NCBI GenBank assembly: GCA_036267635.1
Contig: DATAVR010000009.1
Location: 13,122-77,121, forward strand
Reading direction: 5' to 3'
Source: JADGRB01 sp036267635
Lineage (GTDB): Bacteria > Myxococcota_A > Polyangia > Fen-1088
Length of the DNA stretch: 64,000 nt
The translations under genes were made by a program, and so were the position numbers. Below the pieces are notes generated by a model. The model was not told the DNA's origin, made no database searches, and saw only the letters and a list, made by a program, of their open reading frames with translations. Below, piece after piece: positions 34,557 to 44,155 of the stretch; positions within the stretch are counted from its first letter, which is position 1; each line of letters starts with the position of its first letter.

Positions 34557-35225
34557 ATGGGGCTCTCGAATGAGCAGATTCAGCGCGCGCTGCTGTCGCT
34601 GATCGCCTTCGTCATCTCGGTGTCGGTGCACGAGTTCGGGCACGCCTTCGTCGCCGACCGGCTGGGCGATCGGCTGCCGCGCATGCAGGGGCGGGTCACG
34701 CTCTCGCCGCTGGCGCACATCGACCTTCTGGGGACGATCATCCTGCCGCTCGTCGCCGCGCTGATGCCGGGCAGCTTTCCGCTCATCGCCTGGGGCAAGC
34801 CGGTGCAGACCAATCCGCGCAACTACACGCGGCTGTCGGCGAAGCTCGGGCATATGGTGGTGTCGCTGGCCGGGCCGGCGATGAACCTCCTCCTCGCGAT
34901 CTTGGTCTCGATCGTCTTTCTGATCCTGGGGAAGAGCGGCCACCTCTCGGCGAAGGCAGCGACGATCCTGGTCCAGTACTTTTTGGCGCTCAACATCGCC
35001 TTGATGTTCTTCAACCTCATCCCGGTGCCGCCGCTCGACGGGGCGGCGGTGCTGGCTGGATTTCTTCCCGCATCGCTCGACTTCATCCCCCGCGCGCTCC
35101 AGCGCTACGGTATGGTCCTGTTCTTCGTTTTGTTCTTGTCGGGAATTCTGCGAGTCGTCATGCGGCCGGCCTATCATCTCGTCGACGTCTGGGCCGAAGC
35201 GTTGCTGCGCGCCGTGGCGACATGA
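34557..35225 (+). CDS. Site-2 protease family (M50) membrane metalloprotease
   Basis: This 222-residue polytopic protein has the zinc motif HEFGH in the first helix region and the third-ligand motif PPLDG near residue 160, as in FapY/YwhC-type minimal M50 proteases. It has no PDZ domain, so it is not RseP itself. Its substrate is unknown. The stop overlaps the scpA start (ATGA). An M50 gene beside scpA-scpB is a frequent bacterial arrangement. Confidence 0.9.
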   Translation: MGLSNEQIQRALLSLIAFVISVSVHEFGHAFVADRLGDRLPRMQGRVTLSPLAHIDLLGTIILPLVAALMPGSFPLIAWGKPVQTNPRNYTRLSAKLGHMVVSLAGPAMNLLLAILVSIVFLILGKSGHLSAKAATILVQYFLALNIALMFFNLIPVPPLDGAAVLAGFLPASLDFIPRALQRYGMVLFFVLFLSGILRVVMRPAYHLVDVWAEALLRAVAT

Positions 35226-36076
35226 GCGCCGAGCCGGGCAGCGCCTATCGCGTCGCACTGCCCGAGTTCGAAGGGCCGCTCGACCTGCTCTTGCACCTCT
35301 GCAAGACGCACGAGATCGACATCGTCCACATCCCGATCGCCTTCATCACCGAGAAGTACCTGGAGTATCTGGATCTGATGCAGTCGATGCCGTTCGACGT
35401 GGCGGCCGACTACCTGGTGATGGCGGCGACGCTCGCCTACCTCAAGTCGCGTGAGCTGGTCCCCACGCCGGAGCCGCTCGACGTGAGCGGAGACGACGAA
35501 GGGGAGGTGCTCGACCCGCGTGAGGAGCTCATTCGCCGCCTGCTCGAGTACCAGAAGTACAAGGACGCCGCCGAGAAGCTGGGCGGCCGCCCGATCGAGG
35601 GGCGCACCGTGTTCGGCCGCGGGATGGCGCTCGCCAACGACGCACCCGACGCGCCTCTCACCGAGCAGTCGGTCTGGAAGCTGATCGAGGCGTTCGGGCG
35701 GATCCTGGAGAAGGCGGGCGGGAGCAAGGCGATTCACGAGGTGTCGGTCGACCGGGTCTCGATCAGCGATCGCATGGGGCAGCTCATCGACGCCATCGAG
35801 ACCGGCAGCGGATCGTTCCGGTTCGAGTCCTGCTTCGATCTGTCGCTGCCCGAGGTCGAGCTGCGCAACCAGGTGGTGGTCACCTTGCTGGCGATCCTGG
35901 AGATGGCGCGGCTCAAGGTGGTGCGGGTGCTGCAGTCGCCCGAAGGGGAGACGCTGTTCATCACCCAGGCGGCCGGCGTGTCGATCGAGGCGGCCCGCCG
36001 GGCGGCCAGGAGCGCCAGCGAGGCGCAACAACAAGAGACCGAACGAGAGAACGAGCCGAAGAATGAGCAAACGTAA
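35222..36076 (+). CDS. scpA: Segregation and condensation protein A
   Basis: ScpA is the kleisin subunit that bridges the SMC heads in chromosome condensation. The 284-residue protein has the conserved N-terminal block FEGPLDLLLHL, followed by the helical SMC-binding region and a C-terminal winged helix (about 165-250). The ATG overlaps the M50 stop. Its own end overlaps scpB by 14 bp, so the two are translated together. No smc gene is in the window. Confidence 0.95.
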   Translation: MSAEPGSAYRVALPEFEGPLDLLLHLCKTHEIDIVHIPIAFITEKYLEYLDLMQSMPFDVAADYLVMAATLAYLKSRELVPTPEPLDVSGDDEGEVLDPREELIRRLLEYQKYKDAAEKLGGRPIEGRTVFGRGMALANDAPDAPLTEQSVWKLIEAFGRILEKAGGSKAIHEVSVDRVSISDRMGQLIDAIETGSGSFRFESCFDLSLPEVELRNQVVVTLLAILEMARLKVVRVLQSPEGETLFITQAAGVSIEAARRAARSASEAQQQETERENEPKNEQT

Positions 36077-37118
36077 GAAGACCAACGAACCCGCCGCCGA
36101 AGATGCGGTGACGACAGGCGTGGTGACGACCGCCGTCGAGGGGGATCTGACCAGCCCCGATCTCTCGGGACCAGAGGCGGCGTTTGACGGGCCCGATCCC
36201 GACACCCAGGTCGGACCGGCGCCCACGACCGACAGCTGGGACGGGCCGACCAACGTGGGGACCGAGGACGAGCTGGCCGAGCTGGCCGCCGCTTCGGTGA
36301 GCCCGGTCGGCGACGTCGCTCCGTTGCCCGAGGGGACCGACGAGGCGGCGCCGGAGCCGCCGCCGGAGGTGGCGCCCGGACGTCTGGCGAGCATCATCGA
36401 GAGCCTGCTGTTCGCCAGCGATCGCCCGTTGACACTGTCCGAGCTCAAGCGGCTGGTCGGCGAGCGCGACGGCGGCAAGCTGACCGCCGCGCTCGAGGAG
36501 CTGCGCGCGCGGCGCGAGGAGACCGGCGTCCAGGTGATTCAGGCGGCGGGCGGCTGGCATCTGCGCACCAACCCCGAGAACGTCGCCTGGGTGTCGCGGG
36601 TGTTGGCCGGCAAGCCGCCGCGCCTTTCGCGCGCGATGCTGGAGACGCTGGCCATCGTCGCCTACCGGCAGCCGATCACGCGGCCGGAGATCGACGAGAT
36701 CCGCGGCGTCGACTGCGGTCCGGTGTTGAAGACCCTGCTCGAGCGGGGACTGGTGCGGATGATCGGCAAGAAGGAGGAGGTCGGCCGCCCGATCCTCTAC
36801 GGCACCACGCCGGAGTTCCTGCGCACCTTCAGCCTGCGCGATCTGAACGAGCTGCCGACGCTGCGCGAGTTCCACGAGCTCGGCGAAGCGGAGATGGCCA
36901 AGGTCGACGCCGCCGCGCCCGTCGTCGCCGCGCCGGCGGCCGATGCGCCGCCCAAGCCGCCCGCGATTCGCGAGCTCGACCCCGAGGAAGAGGACGAGCT
37001 CCTGACCGAGCTCGATCGCGCCAGCGCCGCCGCCAGCCAGGCGGCCGCGCCACCGGCGGCGGCGACCATCGATGCGCCGGCGACGACCGTCGGCACCGAC
37101 GACGAAACGGTTGGATAG
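36063..37118 (+). CDS. scpB: Segregation and condensation protein B
   Basis: ScpB dimerises through paired winged helices and binds ScpA. The conserved core is at about residues 105-285, with LASIIESLLFASDRP and later AYRQPITRPEIDEIRG. At 351 residues it is much longer than typical ScpB because of a 104-residue acidic, disordered N-terminal extension and a 65-residue Ala/Pro C-terminal tail. The start lies inside scpA. Confidence 0.94.
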   Translation: MSKRKKTNEPAAEDAVTTGVVTTAVEGDLTSPDLSGPEAAFDGPDPDTQVGPAPTTDSWDGPTNVGTEDELAELAAASVSPVGDVAPLPEGTDEAAPEPPPEVAPGRLASIIESLLFASDRPLTLSELKRLVGERDGGKLTAALEELRARREETGVQVIQAAGGWHLRTNPENVAWVSRVLAGKPPRLSRAMLETLAIVAYRQPITRPEIDEIRGVDCGPVLKTLLERGLVRMIGKKEEVGRPILYGTTPEFLRTFSLRDLNELPTLREFHELGEAEMAKVDAAAPVVAAPAADAPPKPPAIRELDPEEEDELLTELDRASAAASQAAAPPAAATIDAPATTVGTDDETVG

Positions 37119-37124
37119 CGGCCC

Positions 37125-37856
37125 GTGCGGCTACAGAAGTTCTTGGCCCAGGCGGGCGTCTCCTCGCGCCGGCGCGCCGAGGCGCTGATCGCCAGCGGCG
37201 CCGTGCGGGTCAACGGCGAGGTGGTGAGCGCGCTCGGCTCCAACGTCTCCGGCAAGGATCGGGTCGAGGTCGACGGGCGGCGGGTCACCGCCGAGACGCC
37301 GACCTACCGCCTGGTGCTCAAGCCCCGCGCCTGCCTGGCCACGCTGGCGCCCACCGGCGCCCGCCCGACACTGGCGCGCTACCTGCGCGACGCCGAGCCT
37401 GGCTGGAAGGTGGCGGCCCCGCTCGACTTCCCCGCCGAGGGGGTGGTGCTGGTGACCAACGATGGCGCGCTCATCGAGGCGCTCGGCAAGTCGCGGGTGC
37501 CGATGACCTACCACCTCAAGCTGCAGGGCATCGTCGATGACAACGAGGTCGAGCGGCTGGCGCGCGGCTGGCGCTGGGAGGGGCGGCCGGTCAAGCCGGT
37601 GTCGGTCGGGCGGCTGGCCGTCACCGAGAAGAACAGCTGGATCGAGATGGTCGTCGGCGAGACTCGGCCGCGCGCGCTCAAGGCGGGCGGCGATCTCATC
37701 CGCCATTCGTTGCTGAAGATCTCGCGCGTGCGGCTGGGGGGCCTGTCGTTCGAGGGGCTGCGGATGGGCGGATGGCGCGATCTGACCAAGGCCGAGGCCA
37801 CCGACCTGCGAAAGCGCGCCGGGCTGGAAGGTACGCCGGTAGCCGCAAACAAGTGA
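37125..37856 (+). CDS. rluB: RluB/RsuA-type rRNA pseudouridine synthase, atypical active-site loop
   Basis: This 243-residue protein has an N-terminal S4 RNA-binding domain (RLQKFLAQAGVSSRRRAEA) and an RsuA/RluB catalytic domain. In this family the active-site loop is normally GRLD followed by a hydrophobic strand and TNDG. Here the aspartate (Asp101) and VTNDG remain, but the preceding Arg is Pro (APLDF) and the KPRG motif is KPRA. It may therefore be a divergent or altered-specificity enzyme. The GTG start lies 6 bp after scpB, the usual operon position. The TGA stop lies inside a long palindrome. Confidence 0.85.
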   Translation: MRLQKFLAQAGVSSRRRAEALIASGAVRVNGEVVSALGSNVSGKDRVEVDGRRVTAETPTYRLVLKPRACLATLAPTGARPTLARYLRDAEPGWKVAAPLDFPAEGVVLVTNDGALIEALGKSRVPMTYHLKLQGIVDDNEVERLARGWRWEGRPVKPVSVGRLAVTEKNSWIEMVVGETRPRALKAGGDLIRHSLLKISRVRLGGLSFEGLRMGGWRDLTKAEATDLRKRAGLEGTPVAANK

Positions 37857-37924
37857 GGGACCCTGGCAGGGTCCCTCACCCCCCGCGATGAGCTCGGGAC
37901 GAGCGAAGCTCGCCCCTCCCTCAC
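37853..37924. repeat. Long palindromic repeat unit at the 3' end of rluB
   Basis: Arm GTGAGGGACCCTG (37853-37865), one central base, and its exact reverse complement (37867-37879) form a near-perfect palindrome that includes the rluB stop codon. A tail follows with a small hairpin (CGAGC-GAA-GCTCG) and a second copy of TCCCTCAC at 37917-37924. A related palindrome lies at 46229-46253. It may terminate transcription before purH or be a dispersed REP-like element. Confidence 0.6.
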
Positions 37925-37948
37925 GCGAGAAGTGATAGAAAGCCGCTC

Positions 37949-39514
37949 GTGGCAAGCACGAAGCTGGCGAAGATTTCTCGGGCGCTGATCTCGGTTTCGG
38001 ACAAGGCCGGCGTGGTCGACTTCGCGCGCCGGTTGTCGGCCGCTGGTCTCGAGATTTTGTCGACGGGCGGAACGGCGCGCGCGCTCGGCGAGGCGGGGGT
38101 TCCGGTGCGCGAGGTGAGCGACTTCACCGGCGCGCCCGAGATCCTCGACGGGCGGGTGAAGACGCTCCACCCGCGCGTGCACGGCGGGATCCTTGGTCGC
38201 CCGACGCCCAAGCACCGGGCCGAGATGCAGAAGGCCGGCCTCGACCCCATCGATCTGGTGGTGGTGAACCTCTACCCGTTCCGCGAGACGGTCGCGCGCG
38301 GCGCGCCCTTCGAGGAGATCATCGAGAACATCGACATCGGCGGTCCGGCGATGATTCGCTCGGCGGCCAAGAACCACGAGCGGGTGGCGGTGATCGTCGA
38401 TCCGGCCGACTACGGGCCGGTGCTGGCGGAGATCGACGCCGAGGGCGAGATCTCGGCCGCCACGCGGTTCCGGTTGGCGCGCAAGGCGTTTGCCCACACG
38501 GCCGCCTACGACGGCGCGATCGCCTCGCACCTCGGGCGGATGTCGACGCCCGAGGCGCCGCTGGCCGATTTCCCGGAGGCGCTGGTGATCGCCGGGACGC
38601 TGGCGCGCCCTCTGCGCTACGGCGAGAACCCCCACCAGAAGGCGGCGTTCTACGCGGTCGAGACGCCCGGGCCGTCGCTGGCGGGCGCCCGCGTGCTGCA
38701 AGGGAAAGAGCTCTCCTACAACAACCTGCTCGATCTCGACGCGGCGATGCGGCTCTGCGCGGAGTTCGCCGAGCCGGCCGCGGCGATCATCAAGCACAAC
38801 ACGCCGTGCGGCGCGGCCGTCTCCGCGGCGGGCGTCGCCGAGGCCTACCGCCGGGCTCGCGCCACCGACCCGGTCTCGGCCTTCGGCGGGATCGTGGCGG
38901 TCAACCGGCCGGTCGACGGCGAGCTCGGGCGCGAGCTGTCGGAGACCTTCCTCGAGTGCGTGATCGCGCCGGCCTTCACCGAGGAGGCGCTGGCGCTCTT
39001 GGCGGCCAAGAAGAACCTGCGCCTGCTGGCCGCCGAGATCGGCCGCGACGCCCCCGGCGCCTTCGAGCTGCGCAGCGTGGCCGGCGGCTTCCTGGTCCAG
39101 ACCCGCGACCGCGATACGGCCGCCGCCGCCGACGGCAAGGTCGCCTCCCAGCGGGCGCCGACGCCCGCCGAGCTGCGCGATCTCGACTTCGCCTGGCGGG
39201 TCTGCAAACACGTCAAGTCCAACGCCATCGTGTTCGCCGCCGACGGCCGCACGCTGGGGATCGGCGCCGGCCAGATGTCGCGCGTCGACTCGGTGCGCAT
39301 CGCCGTCTCCAAGGCGCGCGCGCCGCTCGCCGGCTCGGCCGTCGCCTCCGACGCCTATTTCCCCTTTCGGGACGGCGTCGACGAGGCGGCCAAGGCGGGC
39401 GCGCTCTCCGTCATCCAGCCGGGCGGCTCGATGCGCGACGCTGAGTCAATAGCGGCCGCCGACGAGCACGGCATGGCCATGGTGATGATCGGCGAGCGAC
39501 ACTTCAGGCACTAG
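37949..39514 (+). CDS. purH: Bifunctional AICAR transformylase / IMP cyclohydrolase
   Basis: PurH catalyses the last two steps of IMP synthesis in the cytosol. The 521-residue protein starts with the cyclohydrolase (MGS-like) domain, including SVSDKAG, ILSTGGTA and VKTLHPRVHGG. The transformylase domain follows, with YGENPHQ, the catalytic KHNTPCG and FGGIVAVN. The GTG start is preceded only by a weak AGAAAG. It begins a purine cluster purH-purD-purE. Confidence 0.96.
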   Translation: MASTKLAKISRALISVSDKAGVVDFARRLSAAGLEILSTGGTARALGEAGVPVREVSDFTGAPEILDGRVKTLHPRVHGGILGRPTPKHRAEMQKAGLDPIDLVVVNLYPFRETVARGAPFEEIIENIDIGGPAMIRSAAKNHERVAVIVDPADYGPVLAEIDAEGEISAATRFRLARKAFAHTAAYDGAIASHLGRMSTPEAPLADFPEALVIAGTLARPLRYGENPHQKAAFYAVETPGPSLAGARVLQGKELSYNNLLDLDAAMRLCAEFAEPAAAIIKHNTPCGAAVSAAGVAEAYRRARATDPVSAFGGIVAVNRPVDGELGRELSETFLECVIAPAFTEEALALLAAKKNLRLLAAEIGRDAPGAFELRSVAGGFLVQTRDRDTAAAADGKVASQRAPTPAELRDLDFAWRVCKHVKSNAIVFAADGRTLGIGAGQMSRVDSVRIAVSKARAPLAGSAVASDAYFPFRDGVDEAAKAGALSVIQPGGSMRDAESIAAADEHGMAMVMIGERHFRH

Positions 39515-39515
39515 C

Positions 39516-40789
<1,274 letters not shown>

Positions 40790-40793
<4 letters not shown>

Positions 40794-41299
40794 GCAACAG
40801 CGACAAGATCGACGTGGCGGTGATGATGGGATCGAAGTCGGATCTCGAGACGATGAAACCGGCGGCCAAGATCTGCCAGAAGTTGGGGTTGGCGGTCGAG
40901 GTGCGGGTGCTCTCTGCACATCGGACGCCCGAGGAGACCGCGGCCTTCGTCAAGGACGCCGTCCGTCGGGGCGTCAAGGCGTTCATCTGCGGCGCGGGTG
41001 GGGCGGCGCACCTGGCGGGCGCGGTCGCGGCGCACACCACGCGCCCGGTGATCGGGGTGCCGATCGCCAACGGCGCGCTCAGCGGGTTCGACTCGCTGCT
41101 CTCGACGGTGCAGATGCCGCCCGGCATGCCGGTGGCGACGGTCGCCGTCAACGGCGCCGAGAACGCTGGGCTGCTCGCCGCCCAGATCGCCGCGCTGGCC
41201 GACCCGGGGCTGGCGTCGAAGGTCGAGGATGAGCGTGCCTCGCGCCGCAAGAAGGTCCTCGAGAGCGACGCTGAGGTTCAGCGCGAGACCAAGGCCTGA
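40790..41299 (+). CDS. purE: 5-(carboxyamino)imidazole ribonucleotide mutase
   Basis: PurE moves the carboxylate from N5-CAIR to CAIR in purine synthesis. The 169-residue protein has the class I signatures MGSKSDLE, SAHRTP and SGFDSLLSTVQMPPG. Class I enzymes depend on PurK, which is not encoded in this window. The ATG overlaps the purD stop. The stop overlaps an apparent CTG start of the next gene. Confidence 0.94.
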
Positions 41300-41868
41300 C
41301 CCAGAACGACGACATCGCGGCCGCGGTCGCCGCGCTCCGGCGTGGCGAGGTGGTCGCCTATCCGACGGAGACCTTCTACGGCCTCGGCGTCGACGCCTTC
41401 GACGAGGCGGCGCTGGAGCGTCTCCGCGCGGTCAAAGGGCGGCGCGAAAAGGCGGTCTCGGTCCTCATCGACGGAGAGGCGATGCTGGCGCGTCTCTGCG
41501 CCGAAGTGCCTCCGGTGGCCGCCGAGCTGATGCGGCGGCATTGGCCGGGCGCGCTGACGATTGCGGTGCCGGCGCGCGCCGGGTTGCCGCCGGCGCTGGT
41601 CTCCGAGGGGTTTGTGGCGGTCCGTCAATCGCCGCATCCGATCGCGCGCGCTCTGGTCACCCGCTTCGGTGGTCCGGTCACCACCACCAGCGCCAACCGC
41701 TCGGGCGAGCCGCCCGTCACCACGGCGAAGGCTGTCGCCGCGACACTGGGCGATGCCTGTCACCTGCTCGACGGCGGTGCGACCACCGGTGGCGCGCCGA
41801 GCACGCTGGTGCGCGTGCGCGGCGACCGCGTCGAGATTCTGCGCGGCGGAGCGATCGAGGTCGCGTAG
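41296..41868 (+). CDS. tsaC: L-threonylcarbamoyladenylate synthase (TsaC/Sua5 short form), probable CTG start
   Basis: This enzyme makes the threonylcarbamoyl-AMP used for t6A37 in tRNA. Conserved blocks are AYPTETFYGLG, FAVRQ-like VAVRQSPHP and TTTSANRSGEPP. The first conventional start, GTG 41350, would remove the first helix, which reads LTQNDDIAAAVAALRRGEV. That helix is encoded in frame from CTG 41296, which overlaps the purE TGA as CTGA and mirrors the ATGA, GTGA and TTGA junctions elsewhere in the window. From CTG the protein has 190 residues, the usual short-form length. The enzyme call is firm; the start is an inference. Confidence 0.88.
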   Translation: MTQNDDIAAAVAALRRGEVVAYPTETFYGLGVDAFDEAALERLRAVKGRREKAVSVLIDGEAMLARLCAEVPPVAAELMRRHWPGALTIAVPARAGLPPALVSEGFVAVRQSPHPIARALVTRFGGPVTTTSANRSGEPPVTTAKAVAATLGDACHLLDGGATTGGAPSTLVRVRGDRVEILRGGAIEVA

Positions 41869-41908
41869 GCCGGCGCCCATCGGGCTCGGCTTCGGATGTG
41901 AGGTGCCC

Positions 41909-42019
41909 ATGCTCGTCGTGGGGGGGATCTTGGGAGGCGTCGTCACGTTCGGCTATTGGGGCGTCCTGTCACAGAAGGTTGTCGTCACCGAGGCAACCCA
42001 CCGTCGCCGTCACAAATGA
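41909..42019 (+). CDS. Possible 36-residue single-helix membrane protein
   Basis: A short frame encodes a hydrophobic helix (LVVGGILGGVVTFGYWGVL) followed by a basic, His-rich end (THRRRHK). GAGGTG lies just before the ATG. The frame is open for several more codons upstream, with a GTG two codons earlier. It fills most of the gap between tsaC and the DUF1015 gene. There is no homology evidence. Confidence 0.35.
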   Translation: MLVVGGILGGVVTFGYWGVLSQKVVVTEATHRRRHK

Positions 42020-42063
42020 CCGAACGGTCGGCGGCGCTTGGTACGCGCTGTCGCGGAAAACCG

Positions 42064-42072
42064 TGAGATAAT
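42064..42072 (+). promoter_or_regulatory. Extended -10 promoter upstream of the DUF1015 gene
   Basis: TGAGATAAT matches an extended -10 (TGnTATAAT) at all but one position. It ends 12 bases before the GTG at 42085, giving a leader of about five bases. No Shine-Dalgarno sequence is visible. Confidence 0.45.
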
Positions 42073-42084
42073 CGGCCCGCTGCC

Positions 42085-43392
42085 GTGGCTGACATCGTTC
42101 CATTCCTGGGGATTCGCTACGACCCGGAGCGCGTGGGCGACGTGTCGCGCGTGCTGGCGCCCCCCTACGACGTGATCGGCGAGGCGGAGCGCTCCGAGCT
42201 CGAAGCCCGCCACCCGGAGAACGTGGTGCGGATCGAGCTGCCGCGCGGCGAGGACGACGGGCGTTACGCCGAGGCGGCGCGGCTGCTCGGGGCCTGGACG
42301 GCGGAGGGGGTCTTGCGCCCCGACGCCAAGCCGGCGTTTTACGTCTACGAGCAGCAGTTCACGCTGCCGCAGGCGCCGGGGCGGATCTACACGCGGCGTG
42401 GTTTCTTCGCCGCGGTTCGCCTGGAGCCCTTCGAGCGGCGCGTGGTGCTGCCGCACGAGAAGACGCTGGCGGGACCGAAGGAGGACCGGCTGAAGCTGAT
42501 GCGGGCGACCCGCACGCAGATCTCGCCGATCTTCGGCCTCTACCGTGACGTCGAAGGGGTCGCGCGCGGGATCATCGACGGCGCGGCGGCGATGGTGCCG
42601 GCGGTCGACGCGACGACCGGTGATCGCGTCCGCCATCGACTTTGGCGGCTGGGCGATCCGGCGGCGATCGCCGGCCTGGTGCGGCTCCTGGCCGACAAGC
42701 AGATCCTGATCGCCGACGGGCACCACCGGTACGAGACGATGCTGGGGCTCGGGCCCGAGCTGCGCGCGCTCGACTACGCGGCCGGCGGCGCGGCGGCCGA
42801 CTTCGTCATGATGTTCCTGGCGCGCGCCGAGGATCCGGGGCTGCTGGTGCTGCCGACGCATCGCCTGGTTCGCAACCTGCCCGAATTCGACTTCGCCGAG
42901 CTGTGCGCCGCTGCCGGCGCGGCGTTCGAGATCGTCGACGGTGACGAGGCGACGTCCGAGGCGATCGAGGAGCGGCTCGGGCGAGAGGGGACGGCGGGCG
43001 TCGTGTTCGCCGCGCGCGTCCCGGGACGCGCGCGGACGACCTGGTTCACGCTCAAATCGATCGTCGATCTGTCGGCGCTGGGTCCGCCCGCGCTGCGCAA
43101 GCTCGACGTGACCGTCCTGCACGGCGTGATCCTGGCGCCGCTGCTGGGAATCGACGCCGCGGCGATGGAGAGCCAGTCGTACCTCGGTTACACGCACGAC
43201 ACCGCCGAGGCGATCTCACGGGTCGCCGCTGGTCAGGCGCAGGCGGCCTTCTTCATGAACGCGACCAAGGTCGACGAGGTGCTCGCCGCCTGCGAGGCAG
43301 GCTTCGTGCTGCCGCAGAAGTCGACCTACTTCCAGCCCAAGCTGGCGACCGGCCTCGTGATGTACGGCCTCGACGGCCCGGCACCCCGATAG
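42085..43392 (+). CDS. DUF1015-family protein
   Basis: This 435-residue cytosolic protein is of the DUF1015 (PF06245) family, recognised by the N-terminal block RVLAPPYDVI, the central IADGHHRYETM and the MNATKVDEV region near the C-terminus. The IADGHHRYE motif suggests an enzyme, but no reaction is established. The GTG start lies close behind an extended -10. It follows the purine/tRNA modification cluster and precedes a tRNA methyltransferase-like gene. Confidence 0.9.
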   Translation: MADIVPFLGIRYDPERVGDVSRVLAPPYDVIGEAERSELEARHPENVVRIELPRGEDDGRYAEAARLLGAWTAEGVLRPDAKPAFYVYEQQFTLPQAPGRIYTRRGFFAAVRLEPFERRVVLPHEKTLAGPKEDRLKLMRATRTQISPIFGLYRDVEGVARGIIDGAAAMVPAVDATTGDRVRHRLWRLGDPAAIAGLVRLLADKQILIADGHHRYETMLGLGPELRALDYAAGGAAADFVMMFLARAEDPGLLVLPTHRLVRNLPEFDFAELCAAAGAAFEIVDGDEATSEAIEERLGREGTAGVVFAARVPGRARTTWFTLKSIVDLSALGPPALRKLDVTVLHGVILAPLLGIDAAAMESQSYLGYTHDTAEAISRVAAGQAQAAFFMNATKVDEVLAACEAGFVLPQKSTYFQPKLATGLVMYGLDGPAPR

Positions 43393-43408
43393 GTCGCGCC
43401 GCGGCCCC

Positions 43409-44155
43409 ATGACGGACGACGCGGTCACGGCGGACGCGCTCCTCAAGGGACGCGTGCGCCTCTATCAACCGGCGCGTGGCGCGCGCATGAGCCTCGATCC
43501 CGTCCTGCTGGCGGGGTTTGTCGCGCCGCCGTTCGGTCGGTTCCTCGACATCGGATGCGGGACGGGCCCGCTTTCATTCTTGCTGCTGGCGCGCGATCCG
43601 ACCGCGATCGGAGTTGGGGTCGAGATCCAGCCGCGGCTGGCGGCGCTGGCGGTGCGCGGGCGCGACGACAACCGGTGGGAGACGCGGCTCGAGATCATCG
43701 ACGGCGACGTCCGTGTGCTCGGGGAGAGGTTGGGGGAGGGGGCGTTCGATCTGGTGGTGACCAACCCGCCGTACCGCACGGTCGAGTCGAGCCCGCCGTC
43801 ACCCAATCAGGAGAAAGCCCTCGCGTACAACGAGATCGCGCTGCGGCTCGCCGAGTGGGTGGGGGTCGCGGCGCGCGCCGTGCGGCCGGGTGGCCGGGTC
43901 GCCGCGATCCTGCCGGCGGAACGAGCGCAGGAGCTGCGGCTGGCGCTCGGCAGCGACCTCCTTCGCCCGGTTCGCACCCGGCTCGTTTGCCCGCGAGAGG
44001 GCGAGCCGGCGTCGCGTGTTTTGGTCGAGGCGCGGCGCGATCGCGGAGAGGTCCCCGTCATCGAGCAGGTTACCGAGGAGCCGCTCATCGTCCACGGCCC
44101 TGACGGCAGCTTCACGCCGGAGGTTCGCCGGATGCTCGGCGAGTCAGTTGACTAG
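43409..44155 (+). CDS. TrmN6-like tRNA1(Val) adenine-N6 methyltransferase
   Basis: This 248-residue SAM-dependent methyltransferase has motif I as DIGCGTGPLS and the amino-methyltransferase motif NPPY (TNPPYRTVE). The N-terminal block LLKGRVRLYQPARGARMSLD (within 20 residues) resembles TrmN6/YfiC, which methylates A37 of tRNA1(Val). Substrate assignment is by family only. It converges with the next gene, with a 4 bp overlap. Confidence 0.85.
   Translation: MTDDAVTADALLKGRVRLYQPARGARMSLDPVLLAGFVAPPFGRFLDIGCGTGPLSFLLLARDPTAIGVGVEIQPRLAALAVRGRDDNRWETRLEIIDGDVRVLGERLGEGAFDLVVTNPPYRTVESSPPSPNQEKALAYNEIALRLAEWVGVAARAVRPGGRVAAILPAERAQELRLALGSDLLRPVRTRLVCPREGEPASRVLVEARRDRGEVPVIEQVTEEPLIVHGPDGSFTPEVRRMLGESVD

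Noticed and set aside
37930..37949. Leaderless start for purH (TAGAAA before GTG)
   Set aside because: The hexamer does not end in T, spacing is 9 bases and a weak AGAAAG ribosome-binding site is present.
42020..42084. TTGGTA at 42038 as -35 for the DUF1015 promoter
   Set aside because: The spacer to GATAAT is 23 bases. The extended -10 alone is a better explanation.
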